A DNA stretch of 64,000 nt from Ceraceosorus guamensis (Eukaryota; Basidiomycota; Exobasidiomycetes; Ceraceosorales; Ceraceosoraceae), in assembly GCF_003144195.1 (NCBI RefSeq), contig NW_020290002.1:248001-312000 (forward strand), written 5' to 3'. The first letter of the stretch is position 1. Every line of letters starts with the position of its first letter. Position numbers and translations under genes: made by a program. This document shows positions 1 to 10,958 of this stretch, one piece after another. The notes under the pieces are model-generated. The model did not search any database. It worked only from the letters and a program-made list of their open reading frames with translations, and was not told the origin of the DNA.

Positions 1-26
1 CTGCGGGCAGAGCAACTACGACTCAC

Positions 27-499
27 CTCACTCGCACGACCACCTGTATGTTTGAGGATTCCTCCTCATCTCTGCGTCTGCCCATCGCTCCTTGATTTAC
101 AGCGCCGGGTGCTAGACTAGCAGCCCTTGATCTGCTTTCTGAGCTGGCTGGCATCGTTGCCGAGGATGCGGACCCTGTCACTGCCGAGCCGCCTCGGGAA
201 GGGCCAGCTTGGGAAGGATTGCGAGAGGTCGGTGGTTTTGATTGACCGCTAGATGTGCTCGAAGCGAGTCCCTGGCGAGACATGGAAGAGGGAAAGCCCA
301 CGCCGCTCGGTGCGGGTCTTCGTTGGGCCATAATGGCAAGATTAGAATGTGAGGTCGACACCAAGCTCTGGCTGCTGCTGGGTTGAGGAAGCCCAGGGCG
401 TGTCGGGCGACGAATGAAAGATGAGCTTGAAAATGAAAAGGATGGAGTAGTGGAAGTTGTGTGGGATGGAGCGCGATGCCGTTGAGGATGCCCATCCAT
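27..499 (-). CDS. Kinesin-5 (BimC/Cut7/Eg5-type) motor, first exon only
   Basis: First coding exon of a gene that continues beyond the left edge. It encodes about 157 residues: a low-complexity Ser/Pro/Gly/Thr-rich tail, then RRRDEEESSNIQVVVRVR, where the kinesin motor domain begins. SNIQVVVRVR matches the first beta strand of fungal kinesin-5 motors, which usually read NIQVVVRCR. The exon ends at 27 in an AG|GTGAGT donor in phase 2. Kinesin-5 proteins are plus-end-directed homotetramers that slide spindle microtubules apart. I chose the ATG at 497-499 (MDGHPQRH) because it precedes the whole tail; a more upstream ATG-less frame and an internal MAQRRP start are alternatives. The motor's P-loop and neck are outside the window, so the subfamily rests on this short stretch. 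Confidence 0.62.
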
Positions 500-1469
500 G
501 GCGGCAAGCAAGCCGGCGCGCGGGCGCGTTAGAGAGATCAACACCACGCGTTTCGCGCCGCGCGCTTTTCTGATCACCACAACGCCATATCACGTGAGCG
601 TGATTTGCACGCCCGCGCTTATTTATTCTTGATTTTAGCACGCGTGACGCACGCCCATTCAGATGTTGAATCACGAATCACGAATCATGCACGAATCTTG
701 ATTCAAGGTTGTGTATCTGAATTCGGCTGCGCACGGTGCCTCAGGCCTTCTCGTTCAACGTGACTGTATGTGGTGTGGAGGTCGGCTGAGCATCGATGGT
801 CGTGAATCACGATCGAGTGATGTTTCCAAATGCAAGTGATCCAACATTCATGAGTCAGAAGAGAGTCTGCATGGTCCTTCATCAGCTGCACCATGTGACC
901 CGGACCACATCACAGGCGATAAGGGATCACCTAGCCTAGAGTCTGTTGCGCAGCAGCATCCGAATCAGCGCACAGGCGGTGTCTATTCCAGACAGGAGAA
1001 GCACACACGAACGAGCAGCAGACAGAGCACGGTGCGACCCAGACCGTGGGAGCGGAAGCGCATTTTGAGCTGCAGAGCATCACTACTACTACCAATACGG
1101 TTTCAGCCAAAGGGGCAGCCCAGATTGGATCAAAAGGCACACGGACACTCGAAATCGCCCATCTGTATCGAGAGTCAAAGTCCGTCGCAAGACCACCAAA
1201 ACGCTCTGTCCCGTCGAGAAGCGTGCGATACCCACCAAGATAATTCGGAATTGCCCGACGATCATTCTGGATGCTCTTTGCATGCGACGAGGCATACCGC
1301 CATCCAAGACGTCATTCGCGTTCGTCATGAGCCGCTCCAGCAGCGCTAGATGGGAAGCACGTGAGTCTCTGCGCTCCTCGTGCGTCTCGTCACGATCTGG
1401 ACGCCGCGAGGAAGCGCACCTGAGCAAGATGGGCTGACTCGTCGCAATGCCCTTCGCCTCATTCCGGAA
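500..1469. other. Intergenic gap between kinesin and metallophosphoesterase genes
   Basis: A divergent intergenic region with no supported gene. It holds a cluster of ATTCACGAATC-like words at 668-706 and again near 800-811, the same short repeat found in other gaps of this window. A GTGAGT at about 1361 could be a 5' UTR donor for the downstream gene, but no matching upstream coding exon is evident. Confidence 0.5.
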
Positions 1470-3175
1470 ATGATGCTTCGAGCAGCCCCGCAATCATTCG
1501 GCACGGATGTGGTGCATCTGCAATACGATGTGCATGCTCCTCCCCCCTTGGCCAGCCCATCCCACGCCCGCTTCGTCATTCTATCAGATACTCACAGCAC
1601 TGAGCCAGAGGTTCCCGACGGAGTCAGTACCGCAGCTATTCCAGTCGTTGATCTGAAGATCGAGTATCTGACGCACCTTCACCTCCCACAACCTGCAGGA
1701 CGTGCTCCTGCATTGCGGCGATCTGACAGACATAGGCACGCAGCACTCCTTTGAGCGCTTTCTTGATTGGTTCAGGTGGGTGGAACGCGGACTTGAGCGG
1801 GCCCGATTGGAAGCGAGCTTGAAACGGTGAGCGCTAGCTGACGCCGGCACATCGCATATATGTGCTCGTGCCTCAGATCGCACCCACACCAAACAAAGAT
1901 AGCCATCGCTGGCAATCACGATTTCGCCGCCGATAACAAGACGGGCTGGTAAGTGGGCAACACGCACCAAGGTTGCGAAAGATATAGCGAGCGCTACTTG
2001 GTCCCCCAAGAGCTTGACTTATGCTCGAGAATCTTTGCCGACACTCCCGAAAGGTATGATCGGAAAGGCAGGTCGATACACAGGCAGTTCAACGAGCCTC
2101 AAGCAAACACCGCGCGCGTCTCCGAGCTGCTGCGCGAAAAGAGATCGGATGGCTTCGTGTATCTGGAAGATGAGAGGTATAGCTTTTCGATTGCGAGAGA
2201 GGGTGTACGAGATAGAGTGTGGAACGTTTATGGAAGTCCGGTGAGCAGCGAGGGTGGTGAGCCCTAGCGAAAGCTATGGGGAGCACAGATTGACTTGAGC
2301 CTTTATGCCGTCCCTACCGTCTTTTCGAGCAGTGGACACCCAAATTTGGAGGCTGGGCTTGGAATCACGAGCGAGGAGCGCAGGTGAGTTGCGCGTCGGG
2401 TCGTGAACAACCTTGACATGACGCAGGATCAACCAGCGACTGAAACATCTCGTCCCCCTTCATGCGGATTGATGGCAGGCAAAAAGTGAGCTGTCGGGGC
2501 GGCTATGATGCTCCAGCTTGGATAGGTCTACAGGGAGGCTGACTGCTCTCACGCACTCTCCGGCCTCCAACAGTGCTTTATGCGAATGTACCAACAGACG
2601 TCGACTTGCTCTTGACACATGGGCCGCCCCATGGCTTTGGTGACCTAGATGTCATCAGGTATGGACGGTCACACGTGGGATGCGAAGAGCTCACGCGGAA
2701 ATTGACTGCTGGCGAGTTAAGTCCCAGGATCCATGCTTTTGGGCACATTCACGGTGAGCAATTGTCTGCATCACAGCCATCCCCATCGTTAGGTAGGTAT
2801 CTCGAGCTTACGTGACAATTGCGTGGCGCAGAGGCGCGAGGTGTGTTCCGTGAACAGTGGCCTAGGGAGATTCATCGACCCCATCACGATAGACATGCAC
2901 CAAACACTCTGTTCATCAATGCCGCCGTGGCTGATATGGACGCCGCGCGATCCCAAGCACATCAGACGTGTGAGTGACGCGACACGATTGAACTGGATGT
3001 AGCGCGTTGCTGATCCTCTGCCGCTTCTGGATGACCACTCGCCTAGTCAAGTATCAAGTCCAGCATCAGTAGGTGGTCCCATCGCTGCTGCTGACTTTCA
3101 ACCACGTAAGCTCATCGCTGTGTTTTCAACCCCGGTTGCAGGCCCATCATCGTCGATTTGGATTGCAGACTCTAA
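1470..3175 (+). CDS. Calcineurin-like metallophosphoesterase (MPPED-like), with one off-phase junction
   Basis: The metal-binding motifs of the metallophosphoesterase fold appear in order: ARFVILSDTHS, VLLHCGDLTDIG, KIAIAGNHDF, VDLLLTHGPPHGFGD and HAFGHIHEARG. Fungal MPPED-type proteins share this set; the substrate is unknown. Exons: 1470-1622, 1699-1775, 1877-1948, 1988-2240, 2333-2383, 2574-2753, 2832-2969, 3047-3068, 3142-3175, ending VQHQPIIVDLDCRL. All junctions join in phase except 2383 to 2574. There the first exon ends in phase 0 (...HERGAQ) while the next needs one preceding base (LYANVPTDVD). Either a small or unusual splice is missed, or a one-base slip makes this allele defective. 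Exon 2 could instead end at the GTGAGC donor near 1827, adding about 17 residues. The ATG at 1470 (MMLRAAPQSF) is the first in frame; an upstream exon cannot be excluded. Confidence 0.78.
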
Positions 3176-4100
3176 ACGCACACAAAGGGTACCTTGCCGG
3201 ACATCACAGCCTCTCTGACGGCAAATTTTACCATTGCCTCCCAGCTACATCAGTCGGACCTTTTGCACATCTGAGGACACTCTGCGCCAGAACACGTGAC
3301 CCGTGTCCACTTGATCGAAGGCAGCGCTCCCGACTCTCGTCAGTTGCACTCTTGACTTCTCGGTCAGCCATCGCGGCGAACTCTTGACATCCTGTCTCAC
3401 GCCAAAGAAGCTGCCTTGGCTCTCGACTAGCGGTCATTGGTGTGGGGATTCATGTACAAGGACGGCTTGCTCGCAGCGGGACCCATCAAGAGCTTGCAAT
3501 CGTGCTCTCGCACTGGCATTCGTTCTGAAGCGATTTGCCTAGATGACGTGATTCGTACGAAGCGAAGTGTGGGTGTTTCCGTGCGATCGATGGCCCCGTT
3601 TCGCGTGCCCATATATTGGATACAGTGAGCCCGTCTCGGGAAGGTGCGCAAGGCCCGCTTCGCGAATGTCCCACGCAATCGAATTGGCAATGCTATCTTC
3701 GGTCCCACAGCTCAGCTGATTGCGTGTGCGCAAATTGGAGTCTGAGGGAACGTGCTAGGCAGGTCCCTTGTGAGCCGGCAAGATTACTTACGGCTCAGCA
3801 AGGCAGCATCGACGAATGTGAAAGCTAATCTGTCGGACCGAGCTTTGCTGGTAGAGGCGATGCGATACGCCATTGATCTCGGCCTCCGATGAGGCCCGAG
3901 CTCTTGGGTTATGCAGAAAGGCGTGGGGACGTCTTTACTGCTTTTGGAACCGGCAGCTCTCGGCGCTCGCACAGACGGGGCCAAGGTCGACTTTGAAGTG
4001 CATGTATTGATAGGCACTCACAAGCGAGTCAGCTGTCATGCTTGGCTTTGCCGCGACAGGCGGGCCAGGTGCCGCATGATGCCGAGAGCTACCCGAAGCA
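3176..4100 (+). pseudogene. Possible decayed coding frame, family not recognised
   Basis: Directly after the metallophosphoesterase, one plus-strand frame reads on for more than 200 codons broken only by a few stops. It contains protein-like stretches such as GKVRKARFANVPRNRIGNA (about 3640-3695), SDRALLVEAMRYAIDLGLR (about 3833-3889) and WVMQKGVGTSLLLLEP (about 3904-3951). Two of the stops are TGA, where a CGA codon would restore sense, as expected from C-to-T decay. I cannot name a family. The frame could be a broken host gene, untranslated sequence or chance; no intron set removes the stops cleanly. Confidence 0.22.
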
Positions 4101-7100
4101 AAGCGTCATCTGCGCAAAATTGGACCTGGATGAGAGATAGAGCATTCTGTGTAGATGAGAAGTGATAGTCATGCCGCGACAGCACGATGGTGCTCGCATT
4201 GCGCATCGTGCTCATGCGCATAAGACGCTCGTGGCCCGCGCCTTCATGCTGCGCCCGCTCAAACCAGTCACGGTGTCAAGGGCCCGCCCGCGCCCGTGGC
4301 CCGCGTCGAGGTCGGTGCCGGCCCCACGCGAACGTTTGGGAGGCCGAAGTGAGCGAACGAGCGGGCGGACAGGAGATGATGGTGTGAGCCCGTCTGCTAT
4401 GATCGTGGGGTGTGTGGAAATCAATCAGACCAGGTGACTATGAATACGTGACAATGTGGTCCAGCTCACCTGCTGGCGGTGATGACGGCAGCTTCCACTA
4501 CGATCGTCGAGGCTGTCGAGGCTGAAGGCATCCACCGCGTCCGGTGGTCTACAACGCTCGTGAGTCTTGCCAGGGGGTTGCATCCCACGATGGCAAAGTG
4601 AAGCTTCCGCAGGACAGGCTCGAGCGTCCAGTCGTCCTTCAGCGTTCATTCGTCTTTACGGCGTCCACGAGATCAAGTACCTTTCCTGCGAAGGCCTGAG
4701 CGCGGTTTTTCTGAGCGCCGAGATGGCTCATCGTGGGAATCCGTGGTCAGACTCGTGGGATCGTTGCGCGCATATGCTGATGAAAAATGCCATGCCCGGT
4801 GCTCAGCGCCAAGAGTTTGAGGCCTGCTGAGTGCAAGCGTAGTCGATCGCGAGGCCATAGAGCGCTTATCACCTCGACAATTCAGCGCGCGTTTCTCGTT
4901 GCTTCCGTACGAGTCGTTGACGTGGGCTCACACATGGAGGTCGAAGCGTCGCAATTCAAAAATCACACGAGCGGAGGATCGCTAAATTCCTAGCGGTGTG
5001 ATTCCAAAGGAGGTATAGTCGCGGTCAGAACCTAAAAAATCTTGAAGTGTTCCTCGCCAAAGCCTCTTCTGGTATGCGTGCACGTGCGTCTCGAGGGGAC
5101 CAGGGCTGGAGATGATTCCTGATCGTGCATGAGCCCTTTGATCCTATCAATAGCAGCTCGGAGCGCGGCCCTTCAAGCTTTTGCCTTTCTTCATTGTCGT
5201 CACAAAGCAGGAAAGTAGCGTCGAAGGAGGACATCCCATCATGCTGGAGGACGCGCGATTGATGTGAGCGTGGTGATGCGGAACATCAACGTGGCGCTGT
5301 GTGGCAGACCGTGCGAGTTTCCGCCCAGCGCGACATGTCCTCCATCGGTGTCGATTCCCACGACGAGGCAAGTGATTTTCGAATGTCATGGGATCTCCTG
5401 CTCCTTGTGGTGAGTCGTGAGTGGCTTTTTAAGTTTACCGCCAGAACCTGCTTTGGCCGAGGCCTTATGGATGGAACAATTGAATGCATGACCTGCTATA
5501 AAGCAGCAGCAGCTACGGGACCCAGCATTACACCCAGCAGCAGCATGCAGCCGCAAGCCACGCGGCGTTATGCGGGCGCCGCGATGCACGCATAGTCAGA
5601 GTCAGTGGGGCAAACAGAAGAGAGGCGCAACGCCAATAATTAAGATCGTGGCTTGAAGCAAATGATTTCCATCACAAAAGACCAAGCCACGCACGCACGT
5701 ACGACTCACGACTCTTGACGCTTCAAGGGTCGGCGCAGCATAAAGCGGACGTCACGGCCCTTCATTGGCTGATCTAATCGTAAATTTTGTTTGTTTGGAG
5801 TCACGCATGCCGAGTACTTACGACTGCGAGAGCCGATGTCGGTCTGCTGGATGCATGGCTCACAGTCTGCGCGCGCCCGCAATGTACGGTATCGCAAGCC
5901 TCGCATGCGCCCGCAAAGCATCTGATCCGCCTCTCCTACGCCACTCCGAGCCACCACGAAGGAGGACCCTGATCCACCAATGTGACATGTTACTCACGAC
6001 TATAGCTTCATAAGAGCGCTCTCCTTCTTTGCGGAGCCTTGCCCCTCCTCGACGATTACGTGCACCACGAAGAACGTCATGGAGTCAAACGTCGCGAGCG
6101 GTAGGAATGAGCGGCTGCATGTGAATTGCGGTCACGAGTTGTAGGCGCGGGCCTTGGAACCAGCAGCTGTAGAGGACGTTTGCTCGATGACACCATTCAC
6201 GCGACGCAGTCAGCGTCGTTGCAAAGAGCCGACTGTGCGAGACGAGGATACACGTCGAGGAAAGATTTGCAAGCAGCATGCTCATCAGGAAAGCATGATC
6301 TGAGCCCCATGAGTATTAACAGTCAACAGTCGAGTGCATAGGATCAGCCTCGACTCACCCACCATCAGAAATCATCTCGTATTCAAGATTTTGAGTACTT
6401 GCACAACTCGATTCACAAATGCCAGGCCCCCCCCCCCCGGCTCTGGCACGCCTACACTCCACGGCTGCGTCACATGAGGTCCAAGTCTCGAAAGATTTTA
6501 CGCGAGAGGCAAGGGTACAGATCAAAAACCACGTGGAAGTTGATGCCAGAAACACCGGTCCACGAATCATCCAGAAGCTAGCTGCCTATGACCTCATTCT
6601 TGCTTCGTAGATCTCCTGAACTTCGCAGGAAGCCATCAATCAAGCTGCCTGCCTGCCTGCACTCTTGACCGCGCATGCACACACAAGCAGGGGCTTGATT
6701 GCGAGCGTCCACCGATCGTCGTGGCTGCTTCAATCGACTGATTGCATGCTGCGAGGGGCAGTAGCAAGGCACCGGTACACACGCAACGTGACCCCGCGGT
6801 CTGGTAATTTGGGACTGAGGGGTCGCTGTACGCAAGGAGGGGAGGGTCTGTCACGAGGTTCCGCTAGCCGCGCAGATGATCGCTTGCAGCATCCTACCTA
6901 CCCAGCACTTCACCAAGGCTGCACAGTCGTGAGTAGTAGCTGAGCGTTATGAAGCTGTTGTTAGGGTGGACAATCGATGACGTCTTGGCATACAAACGTG
7001 AGGTCGCAAGGATGCAAACGACCAAGCCCCTTGCTTTAAGATTTCCACTTGCTTTTAAGATTCACGTCGGATTTCCATTTGCGATGCTGCTGGTCCATGG

Positions 7101-7730
7101 CATATGTATGACCAAAAGTCCTGACTGACGCCCGCGGGTCCAGGCAGAAAGCCAGACAGACATCAGAGCCAAGATGGGTACGGCGGAGTCCGAACCCACA
7201 AAACTCCGCCCAGTGTCGTGGGAGCCGCAGATCTTGTAGAGTGTAATGTGTAGCTACAGTAGCTTCAAGTCAAGAGTAATGTCGATTTCAATCAATTTCG
7301 AATGCCAGCGCCATGCCCAATTATATGCTCGTGTTAGACTGCGCATTTCAAAGGATGAATCGGCAGTCAAGTAGCAGGCTGCAGCTAGCCATCTGCACCA
7401 GCAGCCGATGCACGGCACACTCTTGACTCCATGCACTTGAACAGCCCCCGAGTCAAAGCAAGAGTCATCTTGGGGGGTCGTGAAGCCAAGACAGCTGCAG
7501 CGTGTGATTTCGGTGTTTTGCCCCCCTTATCTGACTGCAGCGCAGCGGCAAAGCGGACGCGCTGATGTGCTCAAAATAAGGACACACACACACGTATAGT
7601 TGGAATCGAATCTTAGCGTAACCTTGTTGTGACCCTTATTCAGCATTTAGCGTGCGTACTGTACATCGCGCACTTCCGGTCGATCTCAAAGCCGTGCTCG
7701 GCCCAAGTGAGAACCGGCGCTTGAGAAGCC

Positions 7731-7762
<32 letters not shown>

Positions 7763-7763
7763 C
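7731..7763. repeat. (CAGG)8 microsatellite
   Basis: Eight perfect CAGG units in a row, in the gene-poor block. Confidence 0.95.
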
Positions 7764-8950
7764 GGTTTTGCCGGAAGCCGTGGAGCGAAAGGGAAAAGAA
7801 ATTGCTTTCCCATATGCGACCGTTGAGCTTATTATACCCTACGATGCATGCACGCTCCATGCACGACCGTATACCTGTAGCGACACAGAATAAGCATGCG
7901 CTAGGAAGCTTTGCTGGATTTTCCCTTCGTCGCATAAACTCCTACATTCTGGAAGAAAGTCCAATCTAAAGGTCGCCACGATGGCTGTGGTATATGGTCA
8001 AGGTTCATGGGCTACCAATCCCAACATTTGTCTGTGCAGTCGGAATGCTCGCTGGACAAAGTAGGTTGCGCCGATCGGCGAAACGACCACATGCTTGTCC
8101 GGCGCACTAGCCCTTATAGTCGCCGCATGCGCGCGAGCTTACGCAGTGAACAGCGTCGTCCATTCATCAGAGTGCGAGCTGTTCCGTGGAGGAGGCCTGT
8201 TGACGAACACGCTGCGCTGCGCACAGCATGGTCGTTACCTTTTCGCTGAAGATTGCACGTGCTCGAGTCATGCAAGCTGTTCATATCGGTCGATCGATTG
8301 CTGTACGGTATGGTGTATTGCTGCATGGACGCGGCGTTCTCGCGCGCTAGAGCGGCATGGGCTGTTGACATCGATCGAACTGCATACCGGTGTAGTCCTC
8401 CGCTCTATTCTGAAGCATAATGCCCCAAAAGGGCCGAAGCAGGGTCGGAGGGGGCTTCAGGGCGACTTATGCGCTCGTCATGCCTGGGCGTAGACGTGAC
8501 TGATGTGAGCGGCACCAGTCGAGCTGAGTTGGCCGACGTTCCCCAACATTGCATCCTATCGTCGTGGCTGTCGCCGATTGTGATTATTCTTGATTGTTTA
8601 AGCTCGGCGATTTGTCCAACACTCGATCAATATTCGGCTTTGCGAGCGAGCAAGCGCGCCCAGATTTCAGGAACGGCGTGTGGGGAAAGGCCCAGCGCGA
8701 CGAGGAGCTCTCTGCAAAAGCAAAGCCAATCTCGCGCCGAGTCACCAGCGCACGTATGGGCATCTATGCAGTCAAAATTTTTAAGTCTTGAGTCATAAAA
8801 AGTGGGTGAGGGAGGAGGCTGTGCGCCGACGCGGCCATGCAAGAGCAAGCAACTCACTCGATAGCTCGCTTTCTTGCCTTGCCTGCTGTGCTGTGCTGTG
8901 AAGCTGTGCTCTATAGCTGCTTTGCTTTGCTTGCTCACACGGAGGATCTC

Positions 8951-8978
8951 TGCGCGCCTGCGCGCCTGCGCGCCTGCG
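8951..8978. repeat. GC-rich octamer tandem repeat
   Basis: TGCGCGCC is repeated three times perfectly, followed by a partial fourth copy (TGCG). Confidence 0.9.
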
Positions 8979-10158
8979 TTGCTAGCTGCTGCACGCGCTT
9001 GGCAGATGGGAAATCGCGCGCGCGGCGGGACGGAACGCAGGCTCAAGCGTGCGAACAATCCGTGCTCCCCATCCATCGGAGTTGTCATTCGCAAGCCCAT
9101 GGAAGACTGCACGCATCTTCTCATGACGATCCCGACAAGGTGTCCAGAAGGGTCTGTTCCGTGCACCGGCATCATGTCGCAGCTAGCCGGCGCGCGGAGT
9201 CACATGGTCTGCTGAAGGGGATCGTTTGGAAAAAAGAAGAAGACGGCTGATCAGCCGCAAAGGACTGAAGACTCGCTTGACATCCCGAGATCAAGGCGCT
9301 GCGTCCATCATGACGTCGAAGAAGCCTGACACGGTGTGACAACACGGGAAAGAAGCTCATCACTCTAAAGACCGGCCATCTCGATCCTGGGCAGAGGAGT
9401 GTCTGAGAGAATTTGTCAAGAGCCTTGGTTGTGAGTGACGAGTGCTCTGTTGATGACGTATTTTTCTGCTGGTAAGGGCGCTCGAATGGTGCTTCCAGAA
9501 GATGACTCGTGATCTGCCGCTCTGTGAGGCGGAGGGCAACGCTGACCGATCTTTCCGGGTGCTGCATGGTTCCCCATACGTAACACAAGTCACGAGTGCC
9601 ATGCAAGCTAGGCGACTCGTGCGCCCGATTGCTGATCCTTAGCGCGTCGGGCGATCTCTCCAAAAGGCAGCAAGCAACCTCTCCATGCGCCCGCGGGGGT
9701 GGGGCGCAGCGCGAGAGATGCGTCTCATTATACTCATCAGACTTGGTCATCACGAATCCGTACGCATGGCACCTCGATCGCAAAGGTTGCTCAAGGTCAC
9801 TTAAAGTTGGGCACAACTTCCAAGCGAGCAAGAGCAAGTAAAGGCGAAAACTTGCCACATTTGATTTGTAGCATCAGGTTGCGCGATCGGGGCCTGGCGG
9901 AGACCCGCCACAACAGCATATGCAGCGCAGACTAGTACCCGCACGGAAGGCCGGCCCTTGCTGCTCGCTATCATTTGCTATTTGCTGACTGAAGCAAATT
10001 AATCCTTACGAAGTGTATAGATGACGGAAGCAAGCAAGGTACTCGACTCATCAGATTCGTGATTTTGATTCAAGATTGTTCGGTGTGATTGTATGTGTGG
10101 ACCCTACACGTGTACCCTATGTGCAGCACTCGTCGAGTACGTGCACTGGCGGCTGCAT

Positions 10159-10181
10159 GCAGCAGCAGCAGCAGCAGCAGC
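10159..10181. repeat. (GCA)n microsatellite
   Basis: An uninterrupted run of about 7.7 GCA units outside any supported coding region. Confidence 0.93.
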
Positions 10182-10890
10182 GACCACTGCGAGTCCTGAG
10201 CGACCTCGGGCGTGAGAATCACAGGCTTGGCGAAAGGCCAGCGAGGCGGGAAAGAGCATCAGACGTTTTACCGATGCTTTGAAGTCGTGGGTATGGAGCA
10301 GCGGCAACTCTCGCCGCGATTTGTCTAGCCGAGAATGGAAGAAGACCGACCAGGCAGGCATGAGGCAGGCGTGCTGCCGGGGACGCGCGCCCATCACGCA
10401 CACAGCAGGTCGCTTCTGCAGCATCGTTAAATCTAAGCTGCAGCAGCAGCAGCAGCTGTGCAGGGAGAGAAAAGGCGTGCGACCTGCTGGCCGCCCGCTC
10501 TGCTCGTCAGCTGCCGCATGCATGCATGCAGCTGGGACGGTGGGTGTTGGCTGGCCCTTTCGTTAGTTCGCACGCTCGCCTTTAGATAATCCGCTAAGAC
10601 GGACGCACAACCTTGATGAGCCTGTGAACCGCCAGCCACGCGCCATCGCAAAAGGCCAGACGCTAATTGTTACCGACAGGTCATGTCATTTTCATGGCGC
10701 TCCCAACATTCCTGCTCCTCTTGGCTGCTCATCTGCCGCGTCCAAGCCGCATGACACCTATACTCAAGGCCCGAACCAACGACTTGGGCGGCCCGTCGTT
10801 GCTGCTCTCGCGTTCAGAAGCAAGCAACACAGTCACGGGCTTAGTAAACGTTGTGGCCCGCCAAGGCCCGCTGGGCCCAACTTCCTGGAC

Positions 10891-10958
10891 ACAGCACCGC
10901 GGGCGGGCCCAAGAAGCCCGGCGACAGCACCGCGGGGCGGGCCCAAGAAAGCCCGGCG
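10891..10958. repeat. Tandem duplication of a GC-rich 33/35-bp unit
   Basis: Two adjacent copies, 10891-10923 and 10924-10958, both begin ACAGCACCGCGGG and end AAGCCCGGCG. They differ by one extra G and one extra A in the second copy. No coding role is apparent. Confidence 0.88.

Noticed and set aside
7731-7763. Regular repeat that might suggest a CRISPR or telomere-like array
   Set aside because: It is a simple tetranucleotide microsatellite without spacers, in a eukaryotic genome, and does not match a telomere unit.
9172-9858. 228-codon open frame on the minus strand
   Set aside because: It starts without an ATG, has no recognisable motif or domain, and sits in repeat-rich GC sequence where long chance frames are common.
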